From Desulfovibrionaceae bacterium (GTDB lineage: Bacteria; Desulfobacterota; Desulfovibrionia; Desulfovibrionales; Desulfovibrionaceae): a DNA stretch of 32,128 bases. A model generated the notes under the pieces. The model searched no databases and was not told where the DNA came from. It was given only the letters and a program-made list of their open reading frames with translations. Below, one piece after another: positions 15,835 to 24,436 of the stretch. The position numbers were made by a program, and so were the translations under genes. The stretch is taken from the NCBI GenBank assembly GCA_017454105.1, contig JAFTDR010000098.1:1-32128 (forward strand), in the 5' to 3' direction. Positions within the stretch are counted from its first letter, which is position 1; each line of letters starts with the position of its first letter.

Positions 15835-17256
15835 ATGCGCTGTGTCGTTGTGGGAAGCGGGATAAGTGGACTTGTGGCCGCCTTGCTGCTTGCAAGAGCC
15901 GGGTATTCTGTCACAGTGCTTGAGGCGTCGAACCACCCAGCGCCTCTTCTGCGGGGTTTTGAGCGGGATGGACTCCATTTTGAGACTGGCTTTCACTGCG
16001 CAGGCGGTCTTGCGCACGATCATGTCTTAGGCCGCTGGCTGCGATCTTTTGAGGTGTACGACGATCTTAAGCCCTCAACAGAGAGTGAGGGGGACACCTT
16101 TTGGTTTGATGACGGGACACAGCTTCGCGTACCCTATGGTCCGCCCATGGTTCAAGCGCTTGCCCAGGCTTTTCCAGACCAAAGATCCCATCTTGCTGAT
16201 TTTTTTGCGCGAGAAGAGGCTGTGCTTGAGGCGTCTCCGTACACAAATCCTTTTTGTATGCAGGAGCCTTGTCTCTCTGAGAGTACCGATACCCTGCTTG
16301 ACGCGCTCTCTCCTTTTCCCGACCATTTGCGCGCAATCCTTGCTCTTCGCTCCCTGCGGTACGGCGCCCTCCCAGAAGAAGCCTTGTGGCGTGACTATGC
16401 CCTTGTCGATGGGCCGTATGTGCAGTCTGGAGGAAGCTGGCAGGGCGGTGGTGCCCGGCTTGCGGAGCTTTTTTGCGGGAAACTGCGGGAAGCCGGTGTA
16501 GAGCTTGTGACACAGGCCCGCTGCGTGGCTTTATCCGCCACAAAAGCGGGGATTTTGGGCGTGCATTGTGCTGGCGGGGCGATGTATCCTGCGGGTCTCT
16601 GTGTTTTCACTGGGCATCCTGCGCAAATTCCTGCACTGCTCCCGAAAGGACTGTTGCGTCCTGTGTACACTTCGCGCCTGCTCACGGCGCGTGAGAGCAT
16701 ATCCGCTGTTCTTCTTTTTTGTGAAGTCCAGGAAAAGTTCTGGGAGGGAATAAGCCTGTATTTGCTGCCGACGACCTCGTTGCATTTTGCAAAAGCGTTC
16801 GAGCCTGACCCTGTCTTTTGTCTCCACTGCGAGGGCGGAAAAAAAGGACCGCAGCCTGCTTTGCTTCTTGCCATTGTGCCAGAAGGCCATCCTTTTGTTC
16901 GGGATAATCCCCTCTACAGGGAAGAGAAGAGCCGGCTTGTTGCGCATCTCATCCGAAGTGTTGAGAGGCGGATACCAGGGATACGGGGGAAATGGCGCGT
17001 TGTCGATGCGGCAACGCCCGCAACGTTTGCCCGCTGGCAGTATGGAAGTTTAGGCAGTCTCTACGGTTTTCTCCACGCGAAGACTTCTGTGCCCTATCTT
17101 CCCATAACGCGTGTGCCTGGGCTTCTTTTGGCTGGGCAGAATATCCTTCTCCCAGGTATACTTGGCTGTATCATCAGTGCAGCCCTCGCGGTTGGCTTCA
17201 TAATCGGCCATGATCAGGTCTTGAAGGAGTTTCGTCGATGCAGCGGGAGCGCGTAG
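15835..17256 (+). CDS. CrtI/phytoene-desaturase-like FAD oxidoreductase
   Basis: Predicted 473 residues. The start MRCVVVGSGISGLVAALLL carries the dinucleotide-binding loop GSGISG at 7-12, followed by the acidic end of strand 2 (TVLEAS). The C-terminus VPGLLLAGQNILLPGILGC is the FAD-contacting end seen in carotenoid desaturases, isomerases and retinol-saturase-like enzymes. Such proteins desaturate, saturate or isomerise long polyene or lipid chains. No carotenoid genes are present; it is embedded between two ketosynthases, overlapping the second by 19 bases. The likely substrate is therefore an ACP-bound or free acyl chain (inference). Ladderane-type clusters also contain a CrtI-like enzyme. 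The exact reaction cannot be told from sequence. Confidence 0.8.
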   Translation: MRCVVVGSGISGLVAALLLARAGYSVTVLEASNHPAPLLRGFERDGLHFETGFHCAGGLAHDHVLGRWLRSFEVYDDLKPSTESEGDTFWFDDGTQLRVPYGPPMVQALAQAFPDQRSHLADFFAREEAVLEASPYTNPFCMQEPCLSESTDTLLDALSPFPDHLRAILALRSLRYGALPEEALWRDYALVDGPYVQSGGSWQGGGARLAELFCGKLREAGVELVTQARCVALSATKAGILGVHCAGGAMYPAGLCVFTGHPAQIPALLPKGLLRPVYTSRLLTARESISAVLLFCEVQEKFWEGISLYLLPTTSLHFAKAFEPDPVFCLHCEGGKKGPQPALLLAIVPEGHPFVRDNPLYREEKSRLVAHLIRSVERRIPGIRGKWRVVDAATPATFARWQYGSLGSLYGFLHAKTSVPYLPITRVPGLLLAGQNILLPGILGCIISAALAVGFIIGHDQVLKEFRRCSGSA

Positions 17257-18431
17257 TTGTAACCGGAGTCGGGGCTGTATCACCGTACGGAGAAGGTGTT
17301 CCGCTTCTTTTAGAGGGGATTGAGCTTGGGCGGTGCGCGCTCACAAAGCGCGATGGCTGTGTCTGTGGCCTTGTTCCGCACTGCGACGCGTACAAGATTC
17401 CCCGAAAATTTAGGCGGAGCATGTCGCCTATGTCGATTATGGCGACACTTGCCGCGCAAGAGGCTGTTGGGCCTGTGCTCCCTGGCAGAACAGGTGTCGC
17501 TCTTGCCTCAACAATGGGCAGTCCCACGGAGCTTGAAAACTTTTTTTCCATATACTGCGCACAGAGCGAAGAACTGTCCTGGGTGCGCAGTACGGCATTC
17601 TTCAAGGTCATGAGCCATACTGTCGCAGCCAATGTTGCTCTTGCCCTGGGATGCACAGGGCGGACACTTGCGCCGTCAGCGGCCTGCTCTTCGGCTGTCG
17701 CGGCTCTCTCACTCGGCTATGAGGCTATTGCTTTTGGACGCGAGGAACGTATGCTCTGCGGCGGCGCGGATGAATACCATCCTTTGACCACCATGACCTT
17801 TGAGCGCATAGGAGCGGCCTCGCATGCGCGAGATCCCATGAAGTCCTCCCTGCCTTTTGACAGAGAGCGCCGAGGTGTTGTGTGCGGGGAGGGAGCAGGA
17901 GTTCTCCTGCTTGAGCGCTTGGAAAGCGCACAGGAGAGGGGGGCGACAATACTGGGAGAGATAGTCGGCTGCGCGCTTAGGTCGTCATCTGGCATAGCCC
18001 AGCCTGATGCGGAGGCTATTTCTGAGTGTATGCGGGAAGCGCTGGACGATGCGGGTCTTAGACCAAGTGATATAGACTACTGCAACGCCCATGCGACGGG
18101 CACGGAGTTTGGGGATAGGGCGGAAGGGCAGGCAATTTATGCTGTTTTTGGAGGCGATGTGCCGGTGAATAGTTTCAAGGGCCATCTTGGCCACACAATG
18201 GCTGCGAGCGGCGCTCTTGAGAGTATTCTTGTGCTTTCCTCGCTTGCAAAGGGGGTTCTTTTCCCAACACTTGGTCTGCGTACGCCTGATCCGTCCTTAC
18301 CCATCAATTTGCTTATGGGAAGCCCGCAGTATGGGAAAAACATCCGCTTTGCCCTAAAAAACAGTTTTGCCCTTGGCGGAAGCCTTGCCTGCATTCTTTT
18401 TGCAAACAGTGCCTTGTGTGCAAAGAGTTGA
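17238..18431 (+). CDS. 3-oxoacyl-ACP synthase, FabF-like
   Basis: Predicted 397 residues. AAGGAG eight bases upstream fixes the ATG inside the end of the preceding gene. Catalytic residues are intact: Cys150 in APSAACSSA, His285 in CNAHATGTE, Lys314 and His319 in FKGHLGHTMAASG. PFDRERRGVVCGEGAGVLLL matches the conserved core. It differs clearly from the ketosynthase at 14605, so this is not a recent duplication. The pair flanks a CrtI-like gene and precedes an ACP by 72 bases. Some ketosynthase pairs in polyene systems form heterodimers; here both partners keep Cys, so both may be catalytic. Confidence 0.88.
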   Translation: MQRERVVVTGVGAVSPYGEGVPLLLEGIELGRCALTKRDGCVCGLVPHCDAYKIPRKFRRSMSPMSIMATLAAQEAVGPVLPGRTGVALASTMGSPTELENFFSIYCAQSEELSWVRSTAFFKVMSHTVAANVALALGCTGRTLAPSAACSSAVAALSLGYEAIAFGREERMLCGGADEYHPLTTMTFERIGAASHARDPMKSSLPFDRERRGVVCGEGAGVLLLERLESAQERGATILGEIVGCALRSSSGIAQPDAEAISECMREALDDAGLRPSDIDYCNAHATGTEFGDRAEGQAIYAVFGGDVPVNSFKGHLGHTMAASGALESILVLSSLAKGVLFPTLGLRTPDPSLPINLLMGSPQYGKNIRFALKNSFALGGSLACILFANSALCAKS

Positions 18432-18503
18432 GCATGGGCGATGGGCAATACTCTGGGACCGCTTTGAGTAGCGCGTATCCCAAAGCAAGGAAACGGGAGT
18501 TGT

Positions 18504-18758
18504 ATGACACGAGAAGAGATTGTGGCGCGGGTCAATGAAGCCTTTGCCCGTGAATTTGAATTGGACAGTGCGCAGTTAGTCGAAAATGCCAATTTGCATG
18601 ACGATCTTGGCCTGGACAGCCTTGACCGAGTTGACATGGTGATTGTGCTTGAAAAGGCCTTTTCTTTTACTGTGAGCGACAAAAGCCAGCTTGCGAAGAT
18701 TGCGACCCTGGGTGATATCTATGACTACATCGAAGCGAACGCTGCGAACGATCATTGA
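18504..18758 (+). CDS. Acyl carrier protein
   Basis: Predicted 84 residues, four-helix ACP. The phosphopantetheine site is Ser39 in LGLDSLDRVDMV; D-S-L precedes helix II as in all ACPs. An acidic helix II and the ending YDYIEANAAND are usual. It carries the growing chain for the two ketosynthases and the reductase encoded just upstream. ACGGGAG about seven bases upstream is the ribosome binding site. The start of the acyltransferase overlaps its last 38 bases in another frame. Confidence 0.92.
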   Translation: MTREEIVARVNEAFAREFELDSAQLVENANLHDDLGLDSLDRVDMVIVLEKAFSFTVSDKSQLAKIATLGDIYDYIEANAANDH

Positions 18759-19499
18759 TACTGTCTGCATTGTTCTCCTGTTTTGTGCTGTGACTGTGCC
18801 CGCAATTCCCCTGTTAGTTGTCGGAGCGATTGCCGCAGTCCTTGTGCGGGGAACGCGGCGTTTTTTCCGCACCTGCCTCTGGTTTTTTGGCTTTGTTTTT
18901 CTTCACTTGCTTTCACCCTGGATTCCTGTGCGCACAAAAAATCCAGACATGGCGCTGCATACACCGCACTCAATTCTTGTGTGCAATCACCAGTCTTTTC
19001 TTGATCTCTATCTTTTTGCCGCCCAGAGCGAGCGTAATCTCTGTTTTGTCACGAAACACTGGCCGTTTAGGCTGCTTTTTTTTTTGCACCGGCCATGCAT
19101 GCCGCTGGGTATATAGATGCCGAGAAGCTTCCGTTTGACGAGGTCGTGCGCCTGTGCGGTGAGCGGATTTGCGATGGGCAGACGATTGTCTTTTTTCCAG
19201 AAGGGCGACGAACCCGGACAGGGGCACTCGGTCGCTTTCACGTTGGGGCCTTTTTTGTCGCCTGTGTGTATCAATGCCCGATCGTCCCCATGATCATCTA
19301 CAATAGCTATAGCGTTTTTAGCTGCACAGACCGGTTGTTCACCTGCGTGCCCATTGACATTGAATTGCTCAATCCCGTGTATCCTGCAGACTTTGCTGAC
19401 AGCACTGTGCCCCACAGGGCAATGATGCGCCATGTGCGCGCTCTCTACGAGGATCATCTGGCGGGCCGTGAGGTCCTTAAGACAGGCATTTCGGAATAG
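18721..19499 (+). pseudogene. Lysophospholipid-type acyltransferase, frameshifted at a T10 tract
   Basis: Two frames make one 1-acyl-glycerol-phosphate acyltransferase-like protein. The first (18721-19116) has two hydrophobic helices and motif I, CNHQSFLD (the H-x4-D site). The second has motif III, FFPEGRRTRTG, and the C-terminus ending at 19499. They meet at ten consecutive T (19076-19085). With eleven T the product would read WPFRLLFFFAPAMHAAGYID, exactly as expected for the family, so one base appears missing. Translation through the tract by slippage could restore the protein, or the gene may be newly dead, or the count may be a sequencing error. The role would be transfer of the ACP-bound chain to a glycerol-phosphate or other lipid acceptor. 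It is the last gene of the cluster core. Confidence 0.8.
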
Positions 19500-20458
19500 T
19501 TTTGAGGGGAGTTGCTGCCCACGTTTTTTCAATTTGGCATGGGATGTCCGACTTGCTCCTCTTAAGCGAGTACGGCAAGCGCATTTCCATGGCACGTCAA
19601 GGCAGGAGATGGGTTTTCGCATGAGACCATAGGCCGGTAGTATCCGAGTACTGGCCAACCCAAGATCGTGTGTCGCGTGTCCGAGAGAACTCTCGTGACA
19701 ACGTAGTGTACGCGAACGTAGAAAAGTCGGTACTCGTCAGAAAAAAATGCCTCGCGGGGCATCGTTACGTGCGTCTGTGCGTTGAGCGAAAGTGTACAGC
19801 GGCACAAAAAAGCCTGATTCTTTGCGGCTTGAGAGCGCGACCGCACATTGATTTTCCGCAGGACGCTTGAGAGGTACGCTCTGACATCGTCCACCGAGGG
19901 GAAAATCTTTACACACGGAATTTCTTTCGTCTACGCGCCATTGTGGGCGGTCGCTTTTGAGAACTCAATATGTGGAGGCTGGCTCCGCCTGTATCCGCTC
20001 ACGGGTATTAGGTGAAATCGCGCCTTTCAGATGTTTTTATGCTATTTCTCAGATGGTATACTCGGCGCCACAATGATTCTTCCCTTGCCGATTCTTTGAG
20101 GTCGCTCTCCTTTGACCTGCGAGGGAAAATCTTTATGCGGCCGGGTATAGAAAGCAGATTTAGGGTTCGATGAGATTTAAAACCCGCAAGTACCGTTGAC
20201 CTGTGAGCGGATACCTCCGCCTTCTTTCATGTCTCTGCACCAACGTTCCCGCCCAGCATGGTTTTCCGCCCGTTATCCTAATCGGGGAGAATCATGGTGA
20301 CGCCCAGGTATATCTGCACGTCCAAGCTTCCAACTCAAAAAAAGCCATTTGGCTCAAATGGTCCTAGAGGCTTTTTGTTTCCGTAGCTCCATTCCATGCT
20401 GGGAAATTGAGATGAATTCTTCTTGAAAAGAAACTTTTTTTGAGAAATGAAGTATAGC
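19500..20458. other. Repeat-rich non-coding region
   Basis: No gene is supported. It holds copies of GTATCCGCTCAC (about 19991 plus, 20203 minus) and of the repeat with core GAATCATTGTGACGCC (about 20057-20090 minus, diverged near 20281 plus). A possible decayed gene after the acyltransferase is not recognisable. It ends with a strong hairpin. Confidence 0.5.
20337..20378. terminator. Bidirectional terminator-like hairpin
   Basis: AAAAAGCC pairs with GGCTTTTT, and inside it CCATTTG pairs with CAAATGG. T and A runs flank both sides, so it could terminate on either strand. No gene ends close to it. Confidence 0.6.
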
Positions 20459-20486
20459 TTGACATTTTTTTTGAAAATGGTATTGT
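20459..20486 (+). promoter_or_regulatory. Sigma-70-type promoter
   Basis: A perfect TTGACA (20459-20464) is followed after 16 bases by TATTGT (20481-20486). It stands in AT-rich sequence 106 bases upstream of a strong hairpin and about 400 bases before the repeat-protein gene. Confidence 0.55.
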
Positions 20487-20492
20487 ATTTCA

Positions 20493-20613
20493 ATAAAAAG
20501 GCAAATGTCATCTTTAATAAACGCGACCGTAGACGCAAAACTTTGTTCGTACTCGAATTTGAGCGCGATGATTAAGGCAAACGCTCAGGTATGATCGAGC
20601 GCCTTTTTGCCGA
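20493..20613 (+). ncRNA. Candidate small RNA or attenuated leader
   Basis: Between the promoter at 20459-20486 and a hairpin ending near 20610 lies about 120 bases without an open frame. The hairpin pairs CGCTC (20582-20586) with GAGCG (20597-20601), extended by GGCAAA with TTTGCC. The same CGCTC could instead pair with an earlier GAGCG (20561-20565), giving two exclusive structures as in an attenuator. It could be a stand-alone small RNA or the leader of the repeat-protein gene that starts 300 bases later. Confidence 0.4.
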
Positions 20614-20912
20614 ATTATACTCCACTCAGAAACAAACTGACATTTTTGCAAAGGGGAGTTTCCACCGAGTCTGGTATATTCAACTTTAAGTGGCAACTTT
20701 TTTTTCTGACCACAGTATATCTACTTTGCGCGGTCTGTGCAGACAATTTGCGAAAATTCCTACAGACTCCTACGACAGCCAAAGAATATTGGCTTCAATT
20801 GGTCGGCACCCGCAGAGAACTTCGTGTCGCGGGGAGAATCATTGTGACACCGAATTCTCATCAACCGTAAACAATTATAAGGAGGCGGCGTTTGCTCAAC
20901 GCCGAAAAACCG

Positions 20913-21227
20913 ATGAACAAATTTCTCTCAATCATGGCAGCAGCCGCTCTTTGTTCTTCCTTTGCCGTTTCTCCAGCGTATGCAACGGACGCTGGTGATA
21001 TGCAGAAAAAGGCAACCATGCAGTCTGAAATGATGCAGAAGAAAGACGGCATGATGCAGAAGAAAGACGGCATGATGCAGAAGAAAGACGGCATGATGCA
21101 GAAAAAAGACGACATGATGCAGAAAAAAGACGACATGATGCAGAAGAAAGACGACATGATGCAGAAGAAAGACGGCATGATGCAAAAGAAAGACGACATG
21201 ATGCCGAAGAAAGACGGCAAAATGTAG
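20913..21227 (+). CDS. Secreted Met-Lys-Asp repeat protein (MXKDX-like)
   Basis: Predicted 104 residues from the ATG at 20913. A signal peptide (MNKFLSIMAAAALCSSFAVS, cleavage after AYA) is followed by nine tandem copies of a seven-residue unit, MMQKKDG or MMQKKDD, up to the C-terminus. It resembles proteins annotated as pentapeptide MXKDX repeat proteins, whose function is unknown; Met and Asp richness could suit metal binding or oxidant scavenging in the periplasm (inference). The perfect ribosome site AGGAGG (20880-20885) is well spaced for a TTG start at 20892 and 27 bases from the ATG. A hairpin (GGCGTT with AACGCC) between them could bring it closer, so the start is uncertain. Confidence 0.75.
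   Translation: MNKFLSIMAAAALCSSFAVSPAYATDAGDMQKKATMQSEMMQKKDGMMQKKDGMMQKKDGMMQKKDDMMQKKDDMMQKKDDMMQKKDGMMQKKDDMMPKKDGKM
21030..21218 (+). repeat. Nine tandem 21-bp repeats within the MXKDX-like gene
   Basis: Nine perfect-length units encode MMQKKDG/D. Differences are single bases at few sites (GAA/AAA, GGC/GAC, one CAA, one CCG), so copies are recent. Copy number probably varies between strains by slippage without loss of frame. Confidence 0.9.
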
Positions 21228-21804
21228 TCAGATGCAGTGATTGTCGCGATGGTGCGGGGAGTAGAGGATACAATCAGGCTCGAAGGCTGGAAAGTGTTGC
21301 TCTTCTCTCCGCTCATCATGCATATCCAGCTCTGCCAAATGTAAGCAGAGAATTTTTTTCTGGGAAGTATGCTCAGGTTAGAAAAAAACGTATCCGCTCA
21401 CAGGGCAACGGCGAAATGTAGTACGTGCGGCTTTACTATAGTTCTTTAGATCGCATCAATGGCGACAAAACATTCTGCCGCTAGAGAGACAACTGAAGAG
21501 CTGACATAAAGCGCTCATACTACTGTAAACCCGTGAGCGGATACATTGCAATGCGCCTCAAACTCACCAGGGGATAGAGTGGCAACTCTGCCGCTTCTTC
21601 TGCAAGTGAGCAGTAGAAGTATGTAGAATTCTATTTTGGTAAAAGACTCTCGTATTACAATTCGAGAAGTTGATTGCAATGAGTGGCGATCCCCCACTGT
21701 GAGAGTATCTGGCCTCTCTGCCATAAACTCCCCCAGTCTATTGCAATCAACCAGTAGAACCGTAATAATAATATGATGTTTCTAATCCTTTAAAGATAAT
21801 ATCA
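21228..21804. other. Repeat-rich non-coding region
   Basis: No gene is supported. Copies of GTATCCGCTCAC occur at 21390-21401 (plus) and 21533-21544 (minus), and a variant of the ACAATTCGAGGACTTGATTG motif at about 21656-21682. Confidence 0.5.
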
Positions 21805-21960
21805 CTATTGTATATTATCTGTCAGCGCTCTTTTTAAAAGAGTGTCTAGCTTTAGATTATTGACTGGACTTGTCTCCATAGCCTGAAGATAATTCATAGC
21901 ATCAACAAGTGACCAATCAATAATTTGTTGTATATTTTTCATGAGCATATGCTCTGTCAT
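21805..21960 (-). CDS. Small AT-rich protein of unknown function
   Basis: A 51-residue frame, MTEHMLMKNIQQIIDWSLVD onward, ending LLKRALTDNIQ. AGGGAGA lies four bases before the ATG, which is the main support. It is helical and acidic-neutral with no recognised family. The composition is much more AT-rich than neighbours, as is the fragment upstream on the same strand (21994-22215), so both may be a foreign two-gene unit of which only this gene is intact. Confidence 0.45.
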   Translation of the reverse strand: MTEHMLMKNIQQIIDWSLVDAMNYLQAMETSPVNNLKLDTLLKRALTDNIQ

Positions 21961-21993
21961 TTTTCTCCCTAAAAGGGTTGGCTATATTTATCT

Positions 21994-22215
21994 CAATATA
22001 TTTTACCAGTATTTCCCTCATACGTTGCTTTAGGAATTTTATCAATAACTTTTAGTATTTTATTTAGGTAAAGACAATTTGCAAAGTGAAAGTATCCTTT
22101 GGATATGTTTACACTTCGGATCTCTTCGGCAAATGGGTATATACATTATTAAAAAGTGCTTTATATCTCTCTCTCTTGCAAACCTCTGGTAGTAGCAACT
22201 TCAAAGGTGTAAATT
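21994..22215 (-). pseudogene. Fragmented AT-rich gene, unknown family
   Basis: On the minus strand, TFEVATTRGLQERE is followed after frameshifts by a coherent frame containing PFAEEIRSVNISKGYFHFAN, then CLYLNKILKVIDKIPKATYE, ending GNTGKIY. Upstream the sequence stops near a copy of the GTATCCGCTCA repeat (22250), which may mark the break. The reading frames look like true protein but no family was recognised. It ends about 34 bases before the small protein gene on the same strand. Confidence 0.35.
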
Positions 22216-22736
22216 TTTTTGTGGAAAATAGTTTTTGCAATTTCTGGGCGTATCCGCTCAGGGGAGACGGAACTCTAATTCATGTCATAATAATTTAAAT
22301 TTTGGAAAGAAAATAATTATAGATTTTTTTAATTATTTTAAGCAATAAATTATATACAGCTAAATTGCCGACAAAGACAGCCGAAGCGAGAATCTGCGGC
22401 AAAGATACGCCGAGGGTGTGATGCAAGGCGTATTCAATACACCCGTGAAGAGAGAAGGCATTTTCCCTCTTTCGAGTTTTTGTTCGCTCGGCATAGGTAC
22501 TTTGCGTTCATGCTTCATAGGTATTACGATTCTAGTGGTTTATTGCAGAGAATCTAGATAGTTGCGCAGTGCTCGCTTGAGACTCATTGCTATCAACTTC
22601 CAGAATTGTAATAGCAAACTGCAGAATGGCCTGATACTGTGCGACAAGCCGTACTCAAAGAGAAGTGCCATAAGTCGTCCGTCTTCCAGGAGGGCACCAC
22701 ACACGACGAGGGATGAATTAATTCAATTTTTTTCAA
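22216..22736. other. Non-coding region
   Basis: Nothing recognisable. It contains one GTATCCGCTCA copy (22250-22260) and, on the minus strand near 22580-22608, a variant of the ACAATTC...AAGTTGAT.GCAATGAGT motif also found near 21656. AT-rich up to 22360, more GC-rich after. Confidence 0.4.
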
Positions 22737-22952
22737 GTGCCTAAAAATTGGGAATGTTTTAATACAAAAAGTAAGTTAATAGAAATTCTTAAAAATTTAA
22801 AAGGAAAAAGGTTAGAAAATAATTTTATTATATTGGGTGTTTATATAAGTAGTAAGCAGTCAGAAAAACATGTGAGTGATCCAGAATGGGGAAGGGCATT
22901 TAATAATAATTTTTCCAAACGAGACCGCTTAAAGCTGTATGTAAAATTATAA
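22737..22952 (+). CDS. Small AT-rich hypothetical protein, possibly a fragment
   Basis: A 71-residue frame beginning with GTG and ending LKLYVKL. It is Lys/Asn-rich, with codon use typical of AT-rich DNA, unlike the GC-richer sequence just before it. No ribosome site is evident and the frame is open only a few codons further back, so it may be the 3' end of a gene truncated by a rearrangement at about 22720. No family recognised. Confidence 0.3.
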   Translation: MPKNWECFNTKSKLIEILKNLKGKRLENNFIILGVYISSKQSEKHVSDPEWGRAFNNNFSKRDRLKLYVKL

Positions 22953-23845
22953 ATTTTTGGAAATTGGCTATAGAATATTTTGACAAGAATGAGACAATGG
23001 GAGGCTAAGATGTAAAAATTGGAAAATATATCTCTCTATTTGATTTAAATTGAGAAGTAAATTTTGCTTGGTTTCCATTAAAGGGAAAGATGGTCACAGG
23101 AAGATTTATTCTATAGAATTAATGCATAAAAAAGAGCTTAAGGCAAGGCTCATCAGGAGCCAGTGAAGAAGACTGGACTGCACCGTAACGCCCTAAGCTC
23201 TAAAGATACTATTGCAAAACTCAAGGTGCCTGTCCATACCTCTGACACAGAAAATTTCGATACAAAGAATTGTAACGCTCCAATGGCCTCTCTCTTTAAT
23301 ACTCCAGCCAGAAACAACTGACATTTCCAAGTGGCAACCTCTTTTGACTGCAGTATATGCCGAAGAGAGTGGCTTTTTTTGGTACATGCCGTTCTGGTCA
23401 GTGGGTGTATTCTTGCGCGTACATGGCATAAAACGAGCATTTTGTTTCTGTACTGGGATGTGAGCGTATCCGAGAAGCAAGGGATTTGGGAACTTGGTCG
23501 ATCGCTTGTACTCCCATGCCTCCTAGACCTCAATTCACAGCGCAGGCAGATTGAAGAGAACTGGCTGGTGGCGTACCCAAGTCTCGGCCGCATACTGATT
23601 TTCCCTTTTCCCTGGAAGGCCATTGGCCTGTGAAGCTCACTTCGTGTCGAGCTAAGAATCATTGTGACGCCGAGTATATCAGTATATCTTAGAACGTGAG
23701 AGTTCCCCAACCATCTTTTTATACACGGACTGAGGTCGGTGCTAGAAGGACTGAGAGCGTACTCCGCAGATTGGTTCTTATTGTGCCACAAAAATCTTCG
23801 AGGACCCCAAAAACAACCCGCTCAGATTTGGCGTTAGGATATCTT
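22953..23845. other. Repeat-rich non-coding region
   Basis: AT-rich to 23150, then GC-richer. It contains a copy of the CAGAAACAAACTGAC repeat (about 23298-23345) and one of the TTCGTGTCG...GAATCATTGTGACGCC repeat (23641-23680). Frames on both strands (for example 23153-23791 minus) are built from these repeats and show no family. Confidence 0.5.
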
Positions 23846-24436
23846 TTAGCTGTTGTTCACAGGCTCTAACCGGTACGACTGAATCGGGGAGTACTGCGCG
23901 CCGTGTGGTGTAAGGACACTGCGTATGAGATGTATTGTGTCACAGAGCCAATGTACTCTTGGAGCATTCTCAAGAGCCTTTGTGAGAGTATTTGTGAGCG
24001 GTGTTCCGTCAGAGCGTGCCAGTGTCAGGTGCGGCTTAAAAGCCCGTCCATCCTGAGAAAGACCGGTTGCATCTATGTGCTTGTTCACGTTTTCCGCAAG
24101 AAGTTTTAGATTTTGCATCCCTTGTCTGCCAGAAAGCCAAAGGGCACGCGGACGACTCATATTGGGAAAGGCTCCCGCGTAGGATAGCTCAATCTCAAAA
24201 GGACTGAACTCGATATGAGTTAAGGCTTGCCGTATCGCAGCGATACATTCCGGTGTCTGTTCGCCAATAAAGCGCAGAGTCATATGAAAGTTTGCATTTG
24301 TCACCCAGCGGAGATTCCCAAGCTTTTTGAGGCTGTTCACGTAGTCTTTGAGTATCTCCGCAGCCGGATTCGGTACTGATACCGCAACAAAAGCGCGGAT
24401 AAGAGTTTTCCCTGAATAAGACGGCTGTTTTTCCAT
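23846..24436 (-). CDS. thpR: RNA 2',3'-cyclic phosphodiesterase
   Basis: Predicted 196 residues of the 2H phosphoesterase superfamily (LigT/ThpR). Two H-x-T motifs, the catalytic pairs, are intact: FHMTLRFIG (His51, Thr53) and HLTLARSDG (His136, Thr138). It opens 2',3'-cyclic phosphates at RNA ends, probably in RNA repair or turnover. The frame is open a further 19 codons, but AGGA seven to ten bases before 24436 and the conserved R-A-F-V-A-V start near residue 14 favour this start. It is isolated, with repeat-rich sequence on both sides. Confidence 0.88.
   Translation of the reverse strand: MEKQPSYSGKTLIRAFVAVSVPNPAAEILKDYVNSLKKLGNLRWVTNANFHMTLRFIGEQTPECIAAIRQALTHIEFSPFEIELSYAGAFPNMSRPRALWLSGRQGMQNLKLLAENVNKHIDATGLSQDGRAFKPHLTLARSDGTPLTNTLTKALENAPRVHWLCDTIHLIRSVLTPHGAQYSPIQSYRLEPVNNS

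Noticed and set aside
23153..23791. 212-codon minus-strand frame
   Set aside because: Made of dispersed repeats and full of low-probability composition; no domain.
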